A DNA stretch of 64,000 nt from Locusta migratoria (GCA_026315105.1 CM048751.1:335202649-335266648); one strand, 5' to 3'; numbered from the stretch's first letter, positions 20,990 to 32,257 are shown. Notes: generated from the letters alone by a model not told the origin. Numbers and translations are program-made.

Positions 20990-21990
20990 TTATAGGTAAT
21001 AGGATTTACAAGCATATGGAATAAGTTAACAGATTTGCGACTGACTGGAATACTTCCTGGAACGCAGTACGTTATTGTCGACGGCGAGTGTTCATCAGAG
21101 ACGAGTGTAACGTTAGGCGTGCCCCAGGGGAGTGCGTTAGGATCGCTATTGGACATAGTAACTTGTAATTTTCGGCTGTTTTCTGATGATTCTGTGGTGC
21201 ATTGGAGGGTATCGTCATTAACTGACTGTAATAGTAATAGTAATGCAGGATGACTTAGGCAAAATTTGTAGTTGGTGCGAAGAATGGCAGATAGCTCTGA
21301 TTATAAATGTAAGGTGATACACATGAGTAGACAAACAATCCAATAATGTTCCAATACAGAATTAGTAGTGAGTTTCTTGATGCAGTCGCGCCGTTCAAAT
21401 ATCTAGCCGTAACATTGCATAGCGATATGATATCGAACGAACATGTAAGGACAGATGTGAGTAAGGCAGACAGCCGACTTTGGTTTATTGGAAGAATTTT
21501 GGGAAGATGTACTTCATCTGTAAACGAGACCACATATAAAATACTTGTGCGGCCACTTCTTGAGTATTGCTCAAGTGCTTCGGACCCGCAGCAGATCAGT
21601 TTAAAGGAAGTCATGGAAGCAGTTTTAGAGGCGAGCAGCTAGGTTCGTTACTGGTAGGTTCGACCAATGCGGGAGTGTCACATAAATGCTCCGGGAACTC
21701 AAATGGGGTTCGCTGGAGGAAAGACGACGCTCTTTCTCGAGAAATTCTATTGAGAAAATGTGTAGGACCGGAATCTGAAGTTGACTGCAGAACGAATTTG
21801 CAGTCGCCTACTTACATTTCGCGTTAAGATCACAAAGACAAGATAAAATGACTTAGGGCTCGTACAGAGCCATATAGACCTTCTTTTCTTTTCCTCGTTC
21901 TATTTTGGAGTCGAATAGGAAAGGAAATGCCTAGTAGTGGTATATTGTACTCTCCGCAGTGCACCTTGCGGTGGACTATATATGTAGATG
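20990..21990 (+). pseudogene. non-LTR retrotransposon 3' part (RT relic)
   Basis: The plus-strand frames give an RT block with VTLGVPQGSALGSLL (21035-21253, the QGSxLGPLL motif), then FSDDSVVH (degenerate F/YADD box). A C-terminal domain follows at 21346-21642 (FKYLAVTLHSDM, RTDVSKADSRLW, LVRPLLEYCSS). After a shift come RAARFVTGRF and LRELKWGSLEERRRS at about 21640-21740. This is the normal order for a Jockey/CR1-like insect LINE. It ends near 21990 with the TATATGTAGATGTAG tail. Several stops and shifts, and an apparent deletion between the two RT motifs, show it is dead. Confidence 0.85.
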
Positions 21991-22335
21991 TAGAGCGAAA
22001 CATAGAAAATGTAAATCAGGCGATTCTGAAGGAATTGAATTAGTAACGACTGCCAAGATCGTTGCGTTTTTAGAGCAGCAGTGGCAAATCGTACAGTTAA
22101 CACAGCACAGATAAGACACTTTGTGAGCCCAGGTTTTCACGAACAGTTGCCAAGGGATGGCTAGCAGTGGGCATTCAGACATGCTCAGCGCTAACCTGTC
22201 GTCTATTCATACAACAGAAACAGCGTGCATGACTCTATTAATGCCGTCAGAACATTCCTTGCCAGATGGAGTGGTGTGCTTATGGTCTGGGGTGCCATAA
22301 ACTACATCCTTCTTACACCTTGATGTAATTCTCCC

Positions 22336-22490
22336 AGGCCGTGGTGGAGTGGTCGAGCGTTTCAAGGCGGAGCGCTCTGTTGCTCGCTGTCGGAGGTTCA
22401 AGTCTTTCCTCAGTCATAGGTGTATCTATTGTCCTTAGCATATGTTGATTTAAGTAGTCTATAAGCCTAGGGACTGATGACTATCGGACT
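22336..22490 (+). mobile_element. tRNA-derived SINE
   Basis: Head AGGCCGTGGTGGAGTGGTCG, box B GGAGGTTCAAGTCTTTCC, CAGTCATAGGTG, GTCCTTAGCAT, a GTAGTCTATAAGCC motif and GGGACTGATGACTATC. The 3' tail beyond the GATGAC motif is lost. Confidence 0.75.
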
Positions 22491-22494
22491 TCCA

Positions 22495-23254
22495 GCCGCA
22501 TATTTTCATGAGCTATCGTTCGACATCTCCTCGGAGATTGTCAAGTGGTGACGGTCGATTAATTGCTGCACGGCTTCCTGTGACGTCACTGCCAATCACG
22601 TCAATTGACGGGTACGGAGTCCTTTGTTTTATTTTTTTATTTTATTTTATTTATTTTTTGTTTTTTTACCTTCTAGTGTAGACATGATAGTGCGAAAGGT
22701 AATGCAATTCAGCTTTAGAGAGCATCCTGTCGTTTGGCAGAATTAACGAGAGAATACGAATTCATCGGCTGACGAGAGAAAGGAGGAAAAGTATTCGGAA
22801 ACAGTATTATCGATCACTTTTTTGCAGGAAGTCAAAGTCGCTCATTTGTTTCTAGTCCTTAAAGTTAGGTGGAGAGGCAGAGAAACAAATGATTGGCGTA
22901 CCTGAAAGGTGCCCCGACTGCTGTGAAACATTTCCTTGGAAGAAAAATGTTCTTTCAAACACGACAGCGTCATTAGCGTCTGACGTCTCTCTAATGAAAC
23001 TCTGCTACCTTTAAACACGTTCGACTTGGAATTTCTCTCCTCGTTTCAGGTCTTAATGTGTATTACCATTACGATGATGCATGCGGATCTAACGCCTACG
23101 CGGTAGACACCAAATGCACATAATATGATACTACACAGATGTAATGTTACTTCATCCAATTACACTTTCACCTTTTCCGTGTTTTTAGAACGTCAAATAA
23201 TATCAGGGCACTTACTATTGTATTAATGTTATAATGGTTACTGTTACTATTCCT
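22495..23254. other. unassigned
   Basis: No coding signal was recognised. A T/A-rich simple tract (TTTATTTTATTTTATTTA type) lies at about 22626-22668. Confidence 0.4.
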
Positions 23255-23255
23255 C

Positions 23256-23448
23256 TATGTGATCAAAAGTATCTGGAAACCGTCTAAAACATTCGATTTT
23301 CATATTAGATGCATCGTGATGCACACACTGCCATCTACTCCATATAAGCGACGTCAGTGGTCATTAGACATCCTGAGAGAGCAGAATGGGGCGCTGCGCG
23401 GAACTTAGAAACTTTCGAAAGTCGTCAGGGCACTGGGTGTCACTTGTG
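23256..23448 (+). mobile_element. Tc1-like transposon, left segment
   Basis: The segment starts with TATGTGATCAAAAGTATCTG, a Tc1-type terminus, and continues through GAGAGAGCAGAATGGGGCGC, which gives the start of a Tc1-like transposase (MGRCAELR). It breaks off after GGGTGTCACTTGTG. The same element resumes at 25780 in the same orientation. Confidence 0.75.
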
Positions 23449-23686
23449 ATTAGATCATGAATACGACATTTCGTAATGATGTGGAACGCGCCAGGTTAAT
23501 AAGAGATTCCTTTACAACATATTACATTTTAGAATATAATTGATATCTAAAAATACATCTAATGAGTAGAAGGAGATGCATTCAGAAATTATTTTCATTT
23601 AGTTTTTAATGCAAGTTGGCTATCTGTCAGACTTTTGGCGCTTTTGGTAAGAGACCAAAGAGTGATCATAGAATGAAGGCTTTCAC

Positions 23687-24945
23687 GTCATTACTTAAAG
23701 CTTCCGGGCTGAGATGCCGTGGTCCATACATAAAACTTTCCCCTGACGTTTCGTCCTCGTCTGCGGAAGGCATCCTCGGAGGTATAGCGGCGTACTGCAA
23801 CGAGAGCGCGAGTAAGCGTCGTATATGTAGGCAAAACAGAGGGCGCTGCTCTCAGTCACGTGGTGTCGGCTGTGCTGTGGTCTCTGCTAAATTAATCGAT
23901 TGTCATGATGTTGCTGCAGTGTTGACATCCATATCTTATGAAGTTTGAGACCTTCCTCTTTTTTGTTAAAATTATTTCGATGTTTAAAAATCTCAATAGT
24001 CTCTCTGTTCAAACGCGCATAATTATGCGACGTCCTTTCTATGACGGACGCCTCGTTACATTTTATTTCTTGGTCACCTTCTTGATACACGTGTTCCGCT
24101 ACAGCCGATTTTTCAGTATGTCCGAGGCGGCAGTTACTTTTGTGTTCGCCAAGACGAGTGTTGACACTTCTTTTAGTTGTACCTGTATAAACTTGTCCAC
24201 AACTGCAGGGGATTTTAGACATCTAGTGTAGCCAGGGGATGTCGCTTGTCTTTTGCAGATCTTAAAAAATTCTTTTGCTTTTTCGTGGTTGGTCTGAAAA
24301 TAGTTTCCACATCGTACTTGCTTAAAATTTTTCCAATACGATCAGTGACCTTACCGATAAATGGTAGAAAAACTTTCCCCTTGGGTTGTGGTCGTTCCTC
24401 GTCCGTCCTGGTTGTCAGTCTAGGGCGTAGTGTACGATCTATCTCCCTGACTGAATAGCCGTTCTTCTTAAATATCACTGCCGCCTCGGACATACTGATA
24501 AATCGGCTGTAGCGGAGCACGTGTATGAAGGAGGTGACCACGAAATAAAATTTAACGAAAACGTCCGTCACATCAAAGACGTCGCATCGTTATGCGCGTT
24601 TGTACAGAGAGACCATTGAGATATTTAAACATCGAAATAATTTTAACAAAAAAGAGGAAGGTCTCCAACTTGATAAGATATGGATGTCAACACTGCAGCA
24701 ACAGCATGAAAATCGATTAATTTCAATCGAGGAGGTTGGCAATAGGAGAGACCATAGCGCAGCCGACACTACGTAACTGACAGCGGCGCCCTCTGTTTTG
24801 CCTATATATGCGGCGCTCACTCGCGCTCTCGTTGCAGTACGCCGCTTTACCTCCGAGGATGCCTTCCGCAGACGAGGGCGAAACGTCAGGGGAAACTTTT
24901 ATGTATGGACCACGGCATCTCAGCCAGGAAGCTTTAAGTAATGAC
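23687..24945. mobile_element. Penelope-like element in foldback form
   Basis: The arms 23687-24134 and 24477-24945 are inverted copies of one another (about 450 bp, high identity), joined by 342 bp. Both arms carry the 3' part of a Penelope-like element, with the GIY-YIG endonuclease segment. The tract running from CCGAGGATGCCTTCCGCAGA to the outer end is nearly identical in both. The central 342 bp encodes the linker before the endonuclease on the minus strand (REIDRTLRPRL, PFIGKVTDRIGKILSKY, FLRSAKDKRHPLA). RT itself is absent. The arms differ by a few substitutions and small indels. Confidence 0.8.
23887..24222 (-). pseudogene. Penelope-like GIY-YIG endonuclease domain
   Basis: The frame begins near KIPCSCGQVYTGTTKRSV and continues TRLGEHKSNC, EKSAVAEHVYQEGD and ARLNRETIEIFKHRNNF. 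CGQVYTG corresponds to the second (YIG) half-motif. The first half-motif, GVY just upstream of KIPC, is broken by a one-base loss that makes a stop (about 24223). The His/Arg/Glu-rich middle agrees with GIY-YIG nucleases of Penelope elements, which nick DNA for target-primed reverse transcription. An antisense, more damaged copy lies in the right arm. Confidence 0.75.
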
Positions 24946-25039
24946 CAAAGACTTTCGTGGCGACATAATTCATCACTTTCTGTGCCGAAGTTAGCTTTAA
25001 ACTTGAAAAGTGAATATCATTCTTTCTCCTAGTGCTGTA

Positions 25040-25695
25040 GCTGTACTCACAGCTATTGCTTTTGAATTTGGGCGGATTAATAATTACAACTTATATAAGT
25101 GATTATATGTACTGTGAAGCTACTGTGAAGATCTGCAGCTCTTTAAATAAGTGTCTGCAGGATGATCCTGGATGGGTTCCAGCAATTATTCTGATTACAC
25201 GCTTTTGTACAAGGAATACTTTTTTACTCACCGTTGGATTGCCTCAGAATATGATCCCATGTGAAAGCAGGGAATGAAAATGTGTAGAGTAAGCTAATTT
25301 ACTGAAATGTATGTCACCAATATTTGCAAATGACCTTAGTAGCATAAGTAGCTGAACTCAGTAGTTTCAGCAGTTGTTCAATGTCTTTACTCCAGTTCTA
25401 TCCCTCATCACTGAATTCACCAAAAATTTTGAATATTCTACCTTAGCTACAGAATTCTGCTTAAAGTCTATATTTATTAATGGTGTCATTGCATTTACTG
25501 TATGGAACTGTATACACTCTCGTTTATCAAAATTTAATGATAGTCCATTTTCAGAGAACTATTTAATGATATTCTCAAAAACGTCGTTTACAATATCATC
25601 AGATGGTTATTGTCTGTCAGGTGTGATAACTTGTACCATCAGCCTTCATCGTTGCCTAGTTGATGAATCAGTTACTTTTTTGCATATTGTGTAAA
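25040..25695 (-). pseudogene. non-LTR retrotransposon fragment (RT C-terminal part)
   Basis: Reading leftward from about 25695 the minus strand gives DDIVNDVFENIIK, then LSLNFDKRECIQFHTVN, TPLINIDFKQ and VAKVEYSKFL. After shifts come FPAFTWDHI-like sequence, QKRVIRIIAGTHPG and LFKELQIFTVASQYI. This is the region after the RT active site in insect non-LTR elements, with the thumb-like FLG block and the RIIAG motif. It is truncated at both ends, with stops and shifts. It belongs to a different family from 20990-21990 and 7606-8860. Confidence 0.75.
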
Positions 25696-25779
25696 GTATT
25701 TAATTTTACCTTCATGCACTGTACCTGTTAGGTATGATGGAGAACATATTTGTAGAAGAATTCCATAATTTACATAGAA

Positions 25780-26135
25780 GACTGTACGCGTGATTTTTAC
25801 ACTACTAAATATCCATAGGTCCACTGTTACTGATGTGATGGTGAAGTGTAAACGTGAAGGGACACGTACAGCACTGAAGCGTACAGGCCGACCTCATCTG
25901 TTGACTAACAGAGACCGCCGACAGTGGAAGAGGGTCGTACAGTGTAATAGGCAGGCATCCATCCAGCTATCATACAGGAATTCCAAACTGCATCAGGATC
26001 CACGCTAAATACTATGAAAGTTAGGTGGGAGGTGAGAAAACTTCGATTTAATAGTCGAGCGGCTGCCCATAAGCCACACATCACGCAGGACACTGCCAAA
26101 CGACGCCTCGACTGGTCTTTTATAATGGTCAACTG
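25780..26135 (+). mobile_element. Tc1-like transposon, right segment
   Basis: It continues the 23256-23448 copy. The frame reads HRSTVTDVMVKCKREGTRTA and LKRTGRPHLLTNRDRRQWKR (25790-26008), the second helix-turn-helix and GRP motif of Tc1 transposases. After a shift come NSKLHQDPR and VRKLRFNSRAAAHKPHI-like sequence. It stops at about 26135, before the DDE catalytic domain, so the copy is 3'-truncated. Confidence 0.8.
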
Positions 26136-26443
26136 TTTACATTACTTGTTACTGTAATTCTACATTGATTGAAACTAAGTTCTGTTCAATGATCATTGTC
26201 TCTACACAAAAAAAAGCGAAAGAACACTGATTGCGCGTATTTCGGTTACCATAATACGATACTATCTCTCTCAAATGGATAATTATATTAAAATTTTAAA
26301 AATTACATTATTCAAGTTCACAAAAATGAGGAAGGTATTTAAGAACTGAATTATTAAAACAGATATAAAGTAATTACATGTCAGAAACTGTCACGTAACT
26401 GGCTTTTTTTTCTTATAAATAGCAGAGACCAGTTGCATTTTTG
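26136..26443. other. unassigned
   Basis: AT-rich, with no ORF or repeat boundary recognised. Confidence 0.4.
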
Positions 26444-26947
26444 CAGAGTTTCTCAAACTGTGCTGCGCCAACACTTGGTGATCCGCGAAAGAACTCCAGG
26501 TGCGCCGCGAAGCGGTAAAGATATTATTTTACTTTTATTTATTTATTTATTTATTAGTAAATAAATGGGACAAAGATTTCTAGAAAGTATAATTTTTTGA
26601 GCGGCGTGTAGAGACGTACCGAGTAAGGTACAAAATAATATTTAGCACGTTCCATGTGTCCTCTTCCATGGCTGAATGGTTCAGCATTGCAGTGGACGTG
26701 TTGGAGATGGCAAGTGCCGAGCTGAGTGCTGCGCCATACTTTGCCCGCGTGGTGAGCATCTGCGTCAATTGCAGCGTTTACGTGTGTTTATTGTACTTGT
26801 TTAGAAGTGAATACGATTCAGTCATGTCGCAATCGACGATAACAGATTCTCTGAAATTTACGTTCGACCGTAACTTTGTTCGTCCTTAGGCATTTGGGGT
26901 TGAACAAAGGTGAATTGGATTTGAATGTTTTACTGGGATCCACCTTC

Positions 26948-27149
26948 CAGCCGCGGCGGAGTGGCCGAGCGGATTGAGGCGCTATGCTGCGATGCGTGAG
27001 GCCGGAGGTTCGAATCCCTCCCCCCCCCCCCCCTCGAGCATGGATGTTAGTGTTGTCTTCATTATTAGGTAGTTCATAAATGGCTTTTAAGTTTAGGAAC
27101 TGATGACCACGCATCTAAGTCTCATAAGCTTCAGAAACATTTGAAAATT
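26948..27149 (+). mobile_element. tRNA-derived SINE inside hAT
   Basis: Head CAGCCGCGGCGGAGTGGCCG, box B GGTTCGAATCCC followed by an expanded C-run (27018-27033), GAGCATGGATGTTAGTG, AACTGATGACCACG and CATAAGCTTCAGAAACATTT. The 9-bp target duplication TCCACCTTC is at 26939-26947 and 27150-27158. Confidence 0.9.
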
Positions 27150-27949
27150 TCCACCTTCGATTATCAGAAGAGTCAATTCTGTAAAACTTGCGAGCCCAAA
27201 TTATGTAAAAAATAGTTGACTCTAGTGGTGGAACAACGAAATTCAAGCCAAGTGTTGTAATTATTGAATATGTGTACATTCTTATGTCCATCTTTGTACA
27301 CAAAATATCCAAATGTTTGAACACCGATACGAAGTCACAATGGATCAAATTAATACAATTCTATCTCCATGTGGCAAACCTAATCAACACTGCAGAAAGA
27401 TGGTCCAGTGCATATGGGGTGCATCAATTGAACGTTGAAGCACATTACGTCACCTATTACCATTAGCGGGTACCGTGCATAAGTAATTTGTAAGGCCTAT
27501 CCATGAGCGTGTGCGGCCTGTAACTCAACAGGTCACGTCCGAGCCGAATGTATACAGATGCGCGTGGGGCAGCTGCTTGCCGGAGAGTCTGCTAGACCCG
27601 CGGTGATGTCAAAAGTGCCTGTGACGTACAGTACGTCGCCGCGGCGTTAGTATAGTACCCATGGCTCAACATTAGTCATACTCCGTTGTTATACTCCGTT
27701 TAAAACTATTTTGTGATTGTCGTTTCCGTGAGTCGAGTAGTAGGGGCTGGGCGTCAGCCAATCTTAGTTGTTTCTCGGACTCCACGCGCTCGCTGTGTTG
27801 TTTACCCTGCTGGTACGTCCTGACAATCTCTCTTTCTCTCTCTCTCTTTCATTTATTTATTATTATTTTCTTTGAGTGGAGCATGAGAGCAGCCTGAAAA
27901 GAGTGTAGGGGCAGGAAAGGAGCGCCAAGTACATAGTGATTTATGCTTC

Positions 27950-29124
27950 TTTTGTATTACAATCACAAAAGTATTTATATGGAAAGAAGGCAGAACTACG
28001 TGTGAAGCTGAAGTTTCTCCATTAGTAAGCTTTCCGTTTTTGCACAAACCACTGAAGACTAAGACAACCGGCATTGAAATTTTTAAAATATTGGACGAAT
28101 TTTTCACAAAGAATGACATACCATGCAACAACTGAGTCGACGTGTGCACAGATGCAGCAAAATCGATGACTGGTAAGACTTCTGGTGCCGGCGCAAAAAT
28201 AAAAGAAAAAGCCAAGGGGTGCAGCAGTAGTCACTGCATACATCACCGACACGCTCTTTCAATGAAGAAAATGTCATCTTCTATGAAAACAGTTGTGGAC
28301 GAAACGTTTACAATAACAAATTTTATAAAATCACGACCATAGCAAACTGCTGAAGAACTTGTGTGATAAACGGTGGTCTGTATACGTCTTTACTTCTTCA
28401 TATAGAAGTAAAGTGGCTCTCAAATGGAAAACGTTTAATGCGCCTCTTTCAAATGAGAAATGAAGAGAGAGTCTTCCTGATTGAAAATGACTTCACGTTG
28501 GAAGAGAATTTGTGTGACAATCGTTGTCTAATAAAGTTGCGTATTTAGCCAATATTTTTGCAAAACTTAATGACTTTGTCCATACAAGGAAATGCAGTGA
28601 CTATTTTTCATGCAAAAACTAATGTCGAAGAATTTAAAAACAAAAATGAAAGCCTCGATAGTTTTACAATAACAAAAGTCTTCGGAGATCGACTTAAATC
28701 ACACATTCCTGAAGATATCGTAAAAGAGTTCGAAGTTCACCTGTTATGTTTGCTTGATTCTTTCAACTCATATTTGCCAGACAAGCTGCAAGAAAACACT
28801 AAAGAAACGGTGATGGGTTGTAAATCCGTTTTCTGTATAAAAAAATCAGCCACTTTGACGTTGAAGAGTATGAATTCTTGCTTGATTTAACACCAGATTC
28901 CGAGATAATTGCCAAGTTTAGAACTATGCAATCACTCAGAATTTTGGTGTACGCTAAAGGACGAGTTTAGAATCTTATCAGATAAAGCTAAACTTCTGCT
29001 TCTGCCTTTCTCAACAACACATTTGGACGAATTGGGGTTTTCTGCATTTGTTTCAACTAAAACAAAATACAGATCCCGTCTCAATGTAGAGCAAGATATT
29101 CTGTTACAATTGTTCAATATATAA
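27950..29124 (+). pseudogene. hAT transposase relic (ZBED5/FAM200-like type)
   Basis: The frames give PLKTKTTGIEIFKILDEFF, then VCTDAAKSMTGKTSGAGAKI and SSHCIHHRHALSMKKM (28142-28342), the catalytic-domain DG/CxxH-like region of hAT proteins. More damaged parts follow: EVKWLSNGKRLMRLFQMRNE (28363-28548), MTLSIQGNAVTIFHAKTNVE (28558-28890), and the C-terminal dimerisation block LLLPFSTTHLDELGFSAFVS (28909-29124). The order and spacing fit one transposase read in several frames with frameshifts and stops. No BED finger was recognised upstream. Confidence 0.82.
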
Positions 29125-29241
29125 CTACATATAGAATCATTGTACAAATTAAAACAGTCGCATCAGTCTCATTGTAATCCTCGGTTTTTCCCCCCTAAAC
29201 CAAAAAAAGCTTGTAACGGTGTCTTTCAATATCTATTTATC

Positions 29242-29402
29242 GCCGCGGCCGAGCGCATTTAGACGCTATGCTCCGTTGCGTGAGGCCTTTCCCATGGGGC
29301 AGAGATGTTTCTATCGTCTTTAGCATAAGGTAGGTCATAAATAGTATCTAAGTTTAGGGACTGATGACCCCTTAAGCTATACAAACATTTGAACATTTGG
29401 AC
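29242..29402 (+). mobile_element. tRNA-derived SINE inside hAT, with lost box B
   Basis: Head GCCGCGGCCGAGCGCATTTA, CTATGCTCCG, GGCAGAGATGTTTCTATCG, TTTAGGGACTGATGACCCC and ACAAACATTTGAACATTT. The box B region is deleted or scrambled. The target duplication CTATTTATC is at 29233-29241 and 29403-29411. Confidence 0.85.
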
Positions 29403-29634
29403 CTATTTATCTATGTGACGTAAATTTTAATGCACCGCCTTTAGTTCCACTTTTTAAAGGTGCTCCGTGACTCAAAACGTTTGAGAACTCTTGTTTTAAC
29501 GTATCCAGTTTCGCATCTATAGTGGCATTCTTATATATATATATTGCAACCCATATACTGACAAGAAAGCCTACTAGAGTGTCGCTCTCCGATTTTTCTG
29601 AAATGTTCCAACACATGAAAAACTAACGTACACA

Positions 29635-29805
29635 TACACACTGGGTGAAACATTTCCTCCAAAATCAGGACAAAAAAATACAGTAACTTATAGATTAGTG
29701 AAGCGATCTTAATGGTTTTCGTTATAAAAGTATCTTTTGGTAGAAGAGGAGAATCGGCCCATGTGATTTGGAAGGGGGAGGAAAAATTAGGGGGTTGACT
29801 ATCCC
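29635..29805 (+). repeat. coding-like repeat shared with 52764-52930
   Basis: It matches the minus strand of 52764-52930 over about 160 bp. Both encode a related peptide, here MVFVIKVSFGRRGESAHVIW and then KGEEKLG. The other copy reads MIFVIEVPFDERRKSAYVIW and then KGERKLG. The agreement in frame suggests both derive from an ORF of an unrecognised mobile element. Confidence 0.6.
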
Positions 29806-29999
29806 GAAAGAGGCTCATTTTTTGCTATAAAATTATTTTCGATTTCATTGAAGTAGAAACTATTGAAATTTGAAAAGTAAGGTTAATTAAGAAATACGTC
29901 GCTCTCGTTTGATACTGCGCATGAAACACCTTATGAATCTATATTTTTGAACTGTTCCATCTCCTTCTTCTTCTTCCTCATAGCCACGTTCACGCACAT

Positions 30000-30334
30000 A
30001 AAGGGTCGGCTACGTTAAATCGGATTTGGAATGTTAATATTTATCTGGTGGCTGGATACCCTTCCTTTCTCCACCCCATGTCCCCCGGCAGGAAATGTGT
30101 ACCCCAAATATCTGCGTATAGTGTTGTATGTGTGAATGTGAAAAGTGTTTGAAAATGTTTGAGAATCATATAATTGAGATACCAGACCGTTATTCACCTA
30201 GGAGGATGTGGAAAGCCGCCTGTAAACCAAATCCGACCCATTCGTTAATCCACTGGGTGGATTCGAAACGGGGTCGGTACGCCCCGTCTCGGAAAGCGGT
30301 ACGTTTGACCACACGGCTAACCGAGCGGGTCTGT
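30000..30334 (-). mobile_element. longer tRNA-derived SINE, different family
   Basis: On the minus strand the head reads CCCGCTCGGTTAGCCGTGTG (box A) and CCGTTTCGAATCCACCC (box B). It is followed by a body of about 250 bp with GGTCGGATTTGGTTTACAGG and GGGGTACACATTTCC. It is longer than the 200-bp family and shares no body motif with it. Confidence 0.7.
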
Positions 30335-30435
30335 TCCATCTGTATAAGATAACGCTATTTAAAGTCGTTGAATCATGGTCTAAGATCAGATTCTCAAAAT
30401 TCAATATGGATGATCTAGCATAGCGGATGAAAGCA

Positions 30436-30478
<43 letters not shown>
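30436..30478. repeat. poly(A) run
   Basis: About 43 consecutive A residues. No element recognised on its left provides an obvious retrotransposon 3' end. Confidence 0.95.
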
Positions 30479-30479
<1 letters not shown>

Positions 30480-30484
<5 letters not shown>

Positions 30485-31290
30485 CTAGATAAGACAGTAA
30501 CTCGGCATGCGATTTTCAAAATACTGTTATACCTACTTTCGAAATAATAGCGAGTAAGATTGAATGAAACATGTTAATAAATTCGAAATTGAACAAAATT
30601 TCAATAACGAACAGCGCTAACACACAAAAAGATAGGTGTCACAGTCAGATTTTTAAATGTGTGTTTAAACGACTTTCTTCTGTTTCAGACACTCAGTGAG
30701 GCTACCATCTGATAAGAGTGCAGAAATTACTATCAGAAAATACCGACACTAGAAAATCGAAAAAAAAAATTGGCTTGATCGTCTTCGTTACTAGGCACCT
30801 CGCGTAGTTCTGATAACAGTGACAGGCAACACAAACAAGTTCTGAGAGTGTTGGAACGGTTACGAGGAGGTAAAGTCAAAGGGAGGGGAGCATGATGGGA
30901 AAATGAATGACGAAACTGAAAATAATGTTGCAGTGTGTGAAGTAGGGCAATTGTTTAATGAAGAGAAATGCTATAAACGTCTACTAGTGTGCGCGGGAGG
31001 AGGGTGGCTGAACTTCGTCAACCATCTCTCTCCAGTAACGCGTTCCTTAAAGTCTGTGGAAGAAAAGAATTTGAAGTTTGATCAATTTAAATGAGATTTT
31101 CTCCTCATAAAGCTTGACTATAAAATCACCAAGAACTTAAATTTCATTGACTTGCAATCAGAACATTTTTGATTTCAGTTTTAAGTTAACCATGAAGGTG
31201 TGAGATGAGGTATTTATTTAATGTGCTAGAAATAACTTTGAAATGCTATTACTGTCTGACTTCCCTTACGTCTCCAAAATCGAGAATTAT
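30480..31290. other. unassigned
   Basis: No coding or repeat signal was recognised. The 63-codon ORF at 30903-31094 has no known motif. Confidence 0.4.
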
Positions 31291-31299
31291 TTGCAGAAA

Positions 31300-31468
31300 T
31301 AAGATATAAATGGAATTAGAGTGACGCAAACACTGTTAACAGTTTCGGTGCAGTCGAGGAACTTCTTCAGGACCACCGCTGCTCGTTTGGCTCTCTTCAC
31401 GGTGGACTCATTAAAACTAATTGAGCCGCCCTGCGGAAAGGGCATTTTAGAGGCGTCCGGCGTAAGCG
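31300..31468 (-). other. candidate host exon
   Basis: On the minus strand a pyrimidine-rich tract ending TTATGCAG gives an acceptor at 31469. The following frame, LTPDASKMPFPQGG then NESTVKRAKRAAVVLKKF, has balanced codons and charged residues unlike the surrounding AT-rich frames. The open frame extends to 31287. No donor was fixed. The protein was not recognised. It could also be a processed or TE fragment. Confidence 0.22.
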
Positions 31469-31502
31469 CTGCATAATAAAAAGACCTCGGGATTTGTTTC
31501 AA

Positions 31503-32257
31503 AAGTTAAATAGTAACGAATGATTCTCTGTTTTATATAGCACTACCTGAAAACCCGGCATTGCCAGTTTTTCTATTTTTATTTTTTTTTAATTTTTTTA
31601 TCCAAGCTTTGAGTTAGTACCTCTTCTATTCCTTCTCTCTCCGTGACCATCTCCTGTTTTCTAAAAACACGCTATATTTATTGGATAATATATAAAAATA
31701 AGGCTCTGTTGCATAAAGTACAAAATTATAACTTAAATATGCAAATAAAGAAATGTAGTAATCAAAATACAAATCATATGTAACATTCGTACATTCAACA
31801 CAAAGCGTGACTGTAATGAATATTTCTTGTTACTTATTCAGCATCTAATACGAATAAATTCTTTGGTGAGCCCAACAATGAGCAAGCTCCATAAAATTAT
31901 CCGTGTCAGAAACATGGATATGTCAAATCCATTCCGCAGTATTTAATAAATTGCCCTGTAAATAATAATCAGGAAGTACAAATCTCAGTGGAATCTTCAG
32001 TATCCTAAAGTTAAAAGGTAGATCTGTCGGAAGAAATGGGTAATCGTTGAATGTACACTGTTTCATTCTCTTCGTTTCTTGTTGCCCTACAGTAGTCTAT
32101 TACTTTCGCCTGCAGCCGTGTGCGTTTCATAGTTCAACACTGTCAAAATTATTATCAGCTTTCAGTAATTTACTTAAGCTTTCTGGAATATAGGAATGTC
32201 TTAATAGTAAATACATAAATGTATTAAAGCATTGTGTGACAGGTTTTTACTCACCGC
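31503..32257. other. unassigned
   Basis: AT-rich DNA with a T-rich tract at about 31574-31600. No gene or repeat was recognised. Confidence 0.4.

Larger units (their letters stand above)
26444..29493 (+). mobile_element. decayed hAT transposon
   Basis: The left end CAGAGTTTCTCAAACTGTG and right end (inverted: CAAGAGTTCTCAAACGTTTTG) are hAT-style termini of the CAGNGNTTCTCAAAC type. The interior encodes a broken hAT transposase at 27950-29124. A matching 8-bp target duplication could not be read, so the outermost bases are approximate. Two SINEs (26948-27149 and 29242-29402) were inserted afterwards. A (TTTA)n tract lies at about 26534-26560 and a CT/TTTA tract at 27826-27866. Confidence 0.7.

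Noticed and set aside
23938..24231. 97-codon plus-strand ORF over the left foldback arm
   Set aside because: It is antisense to the Penelope GIY-YIG frame.
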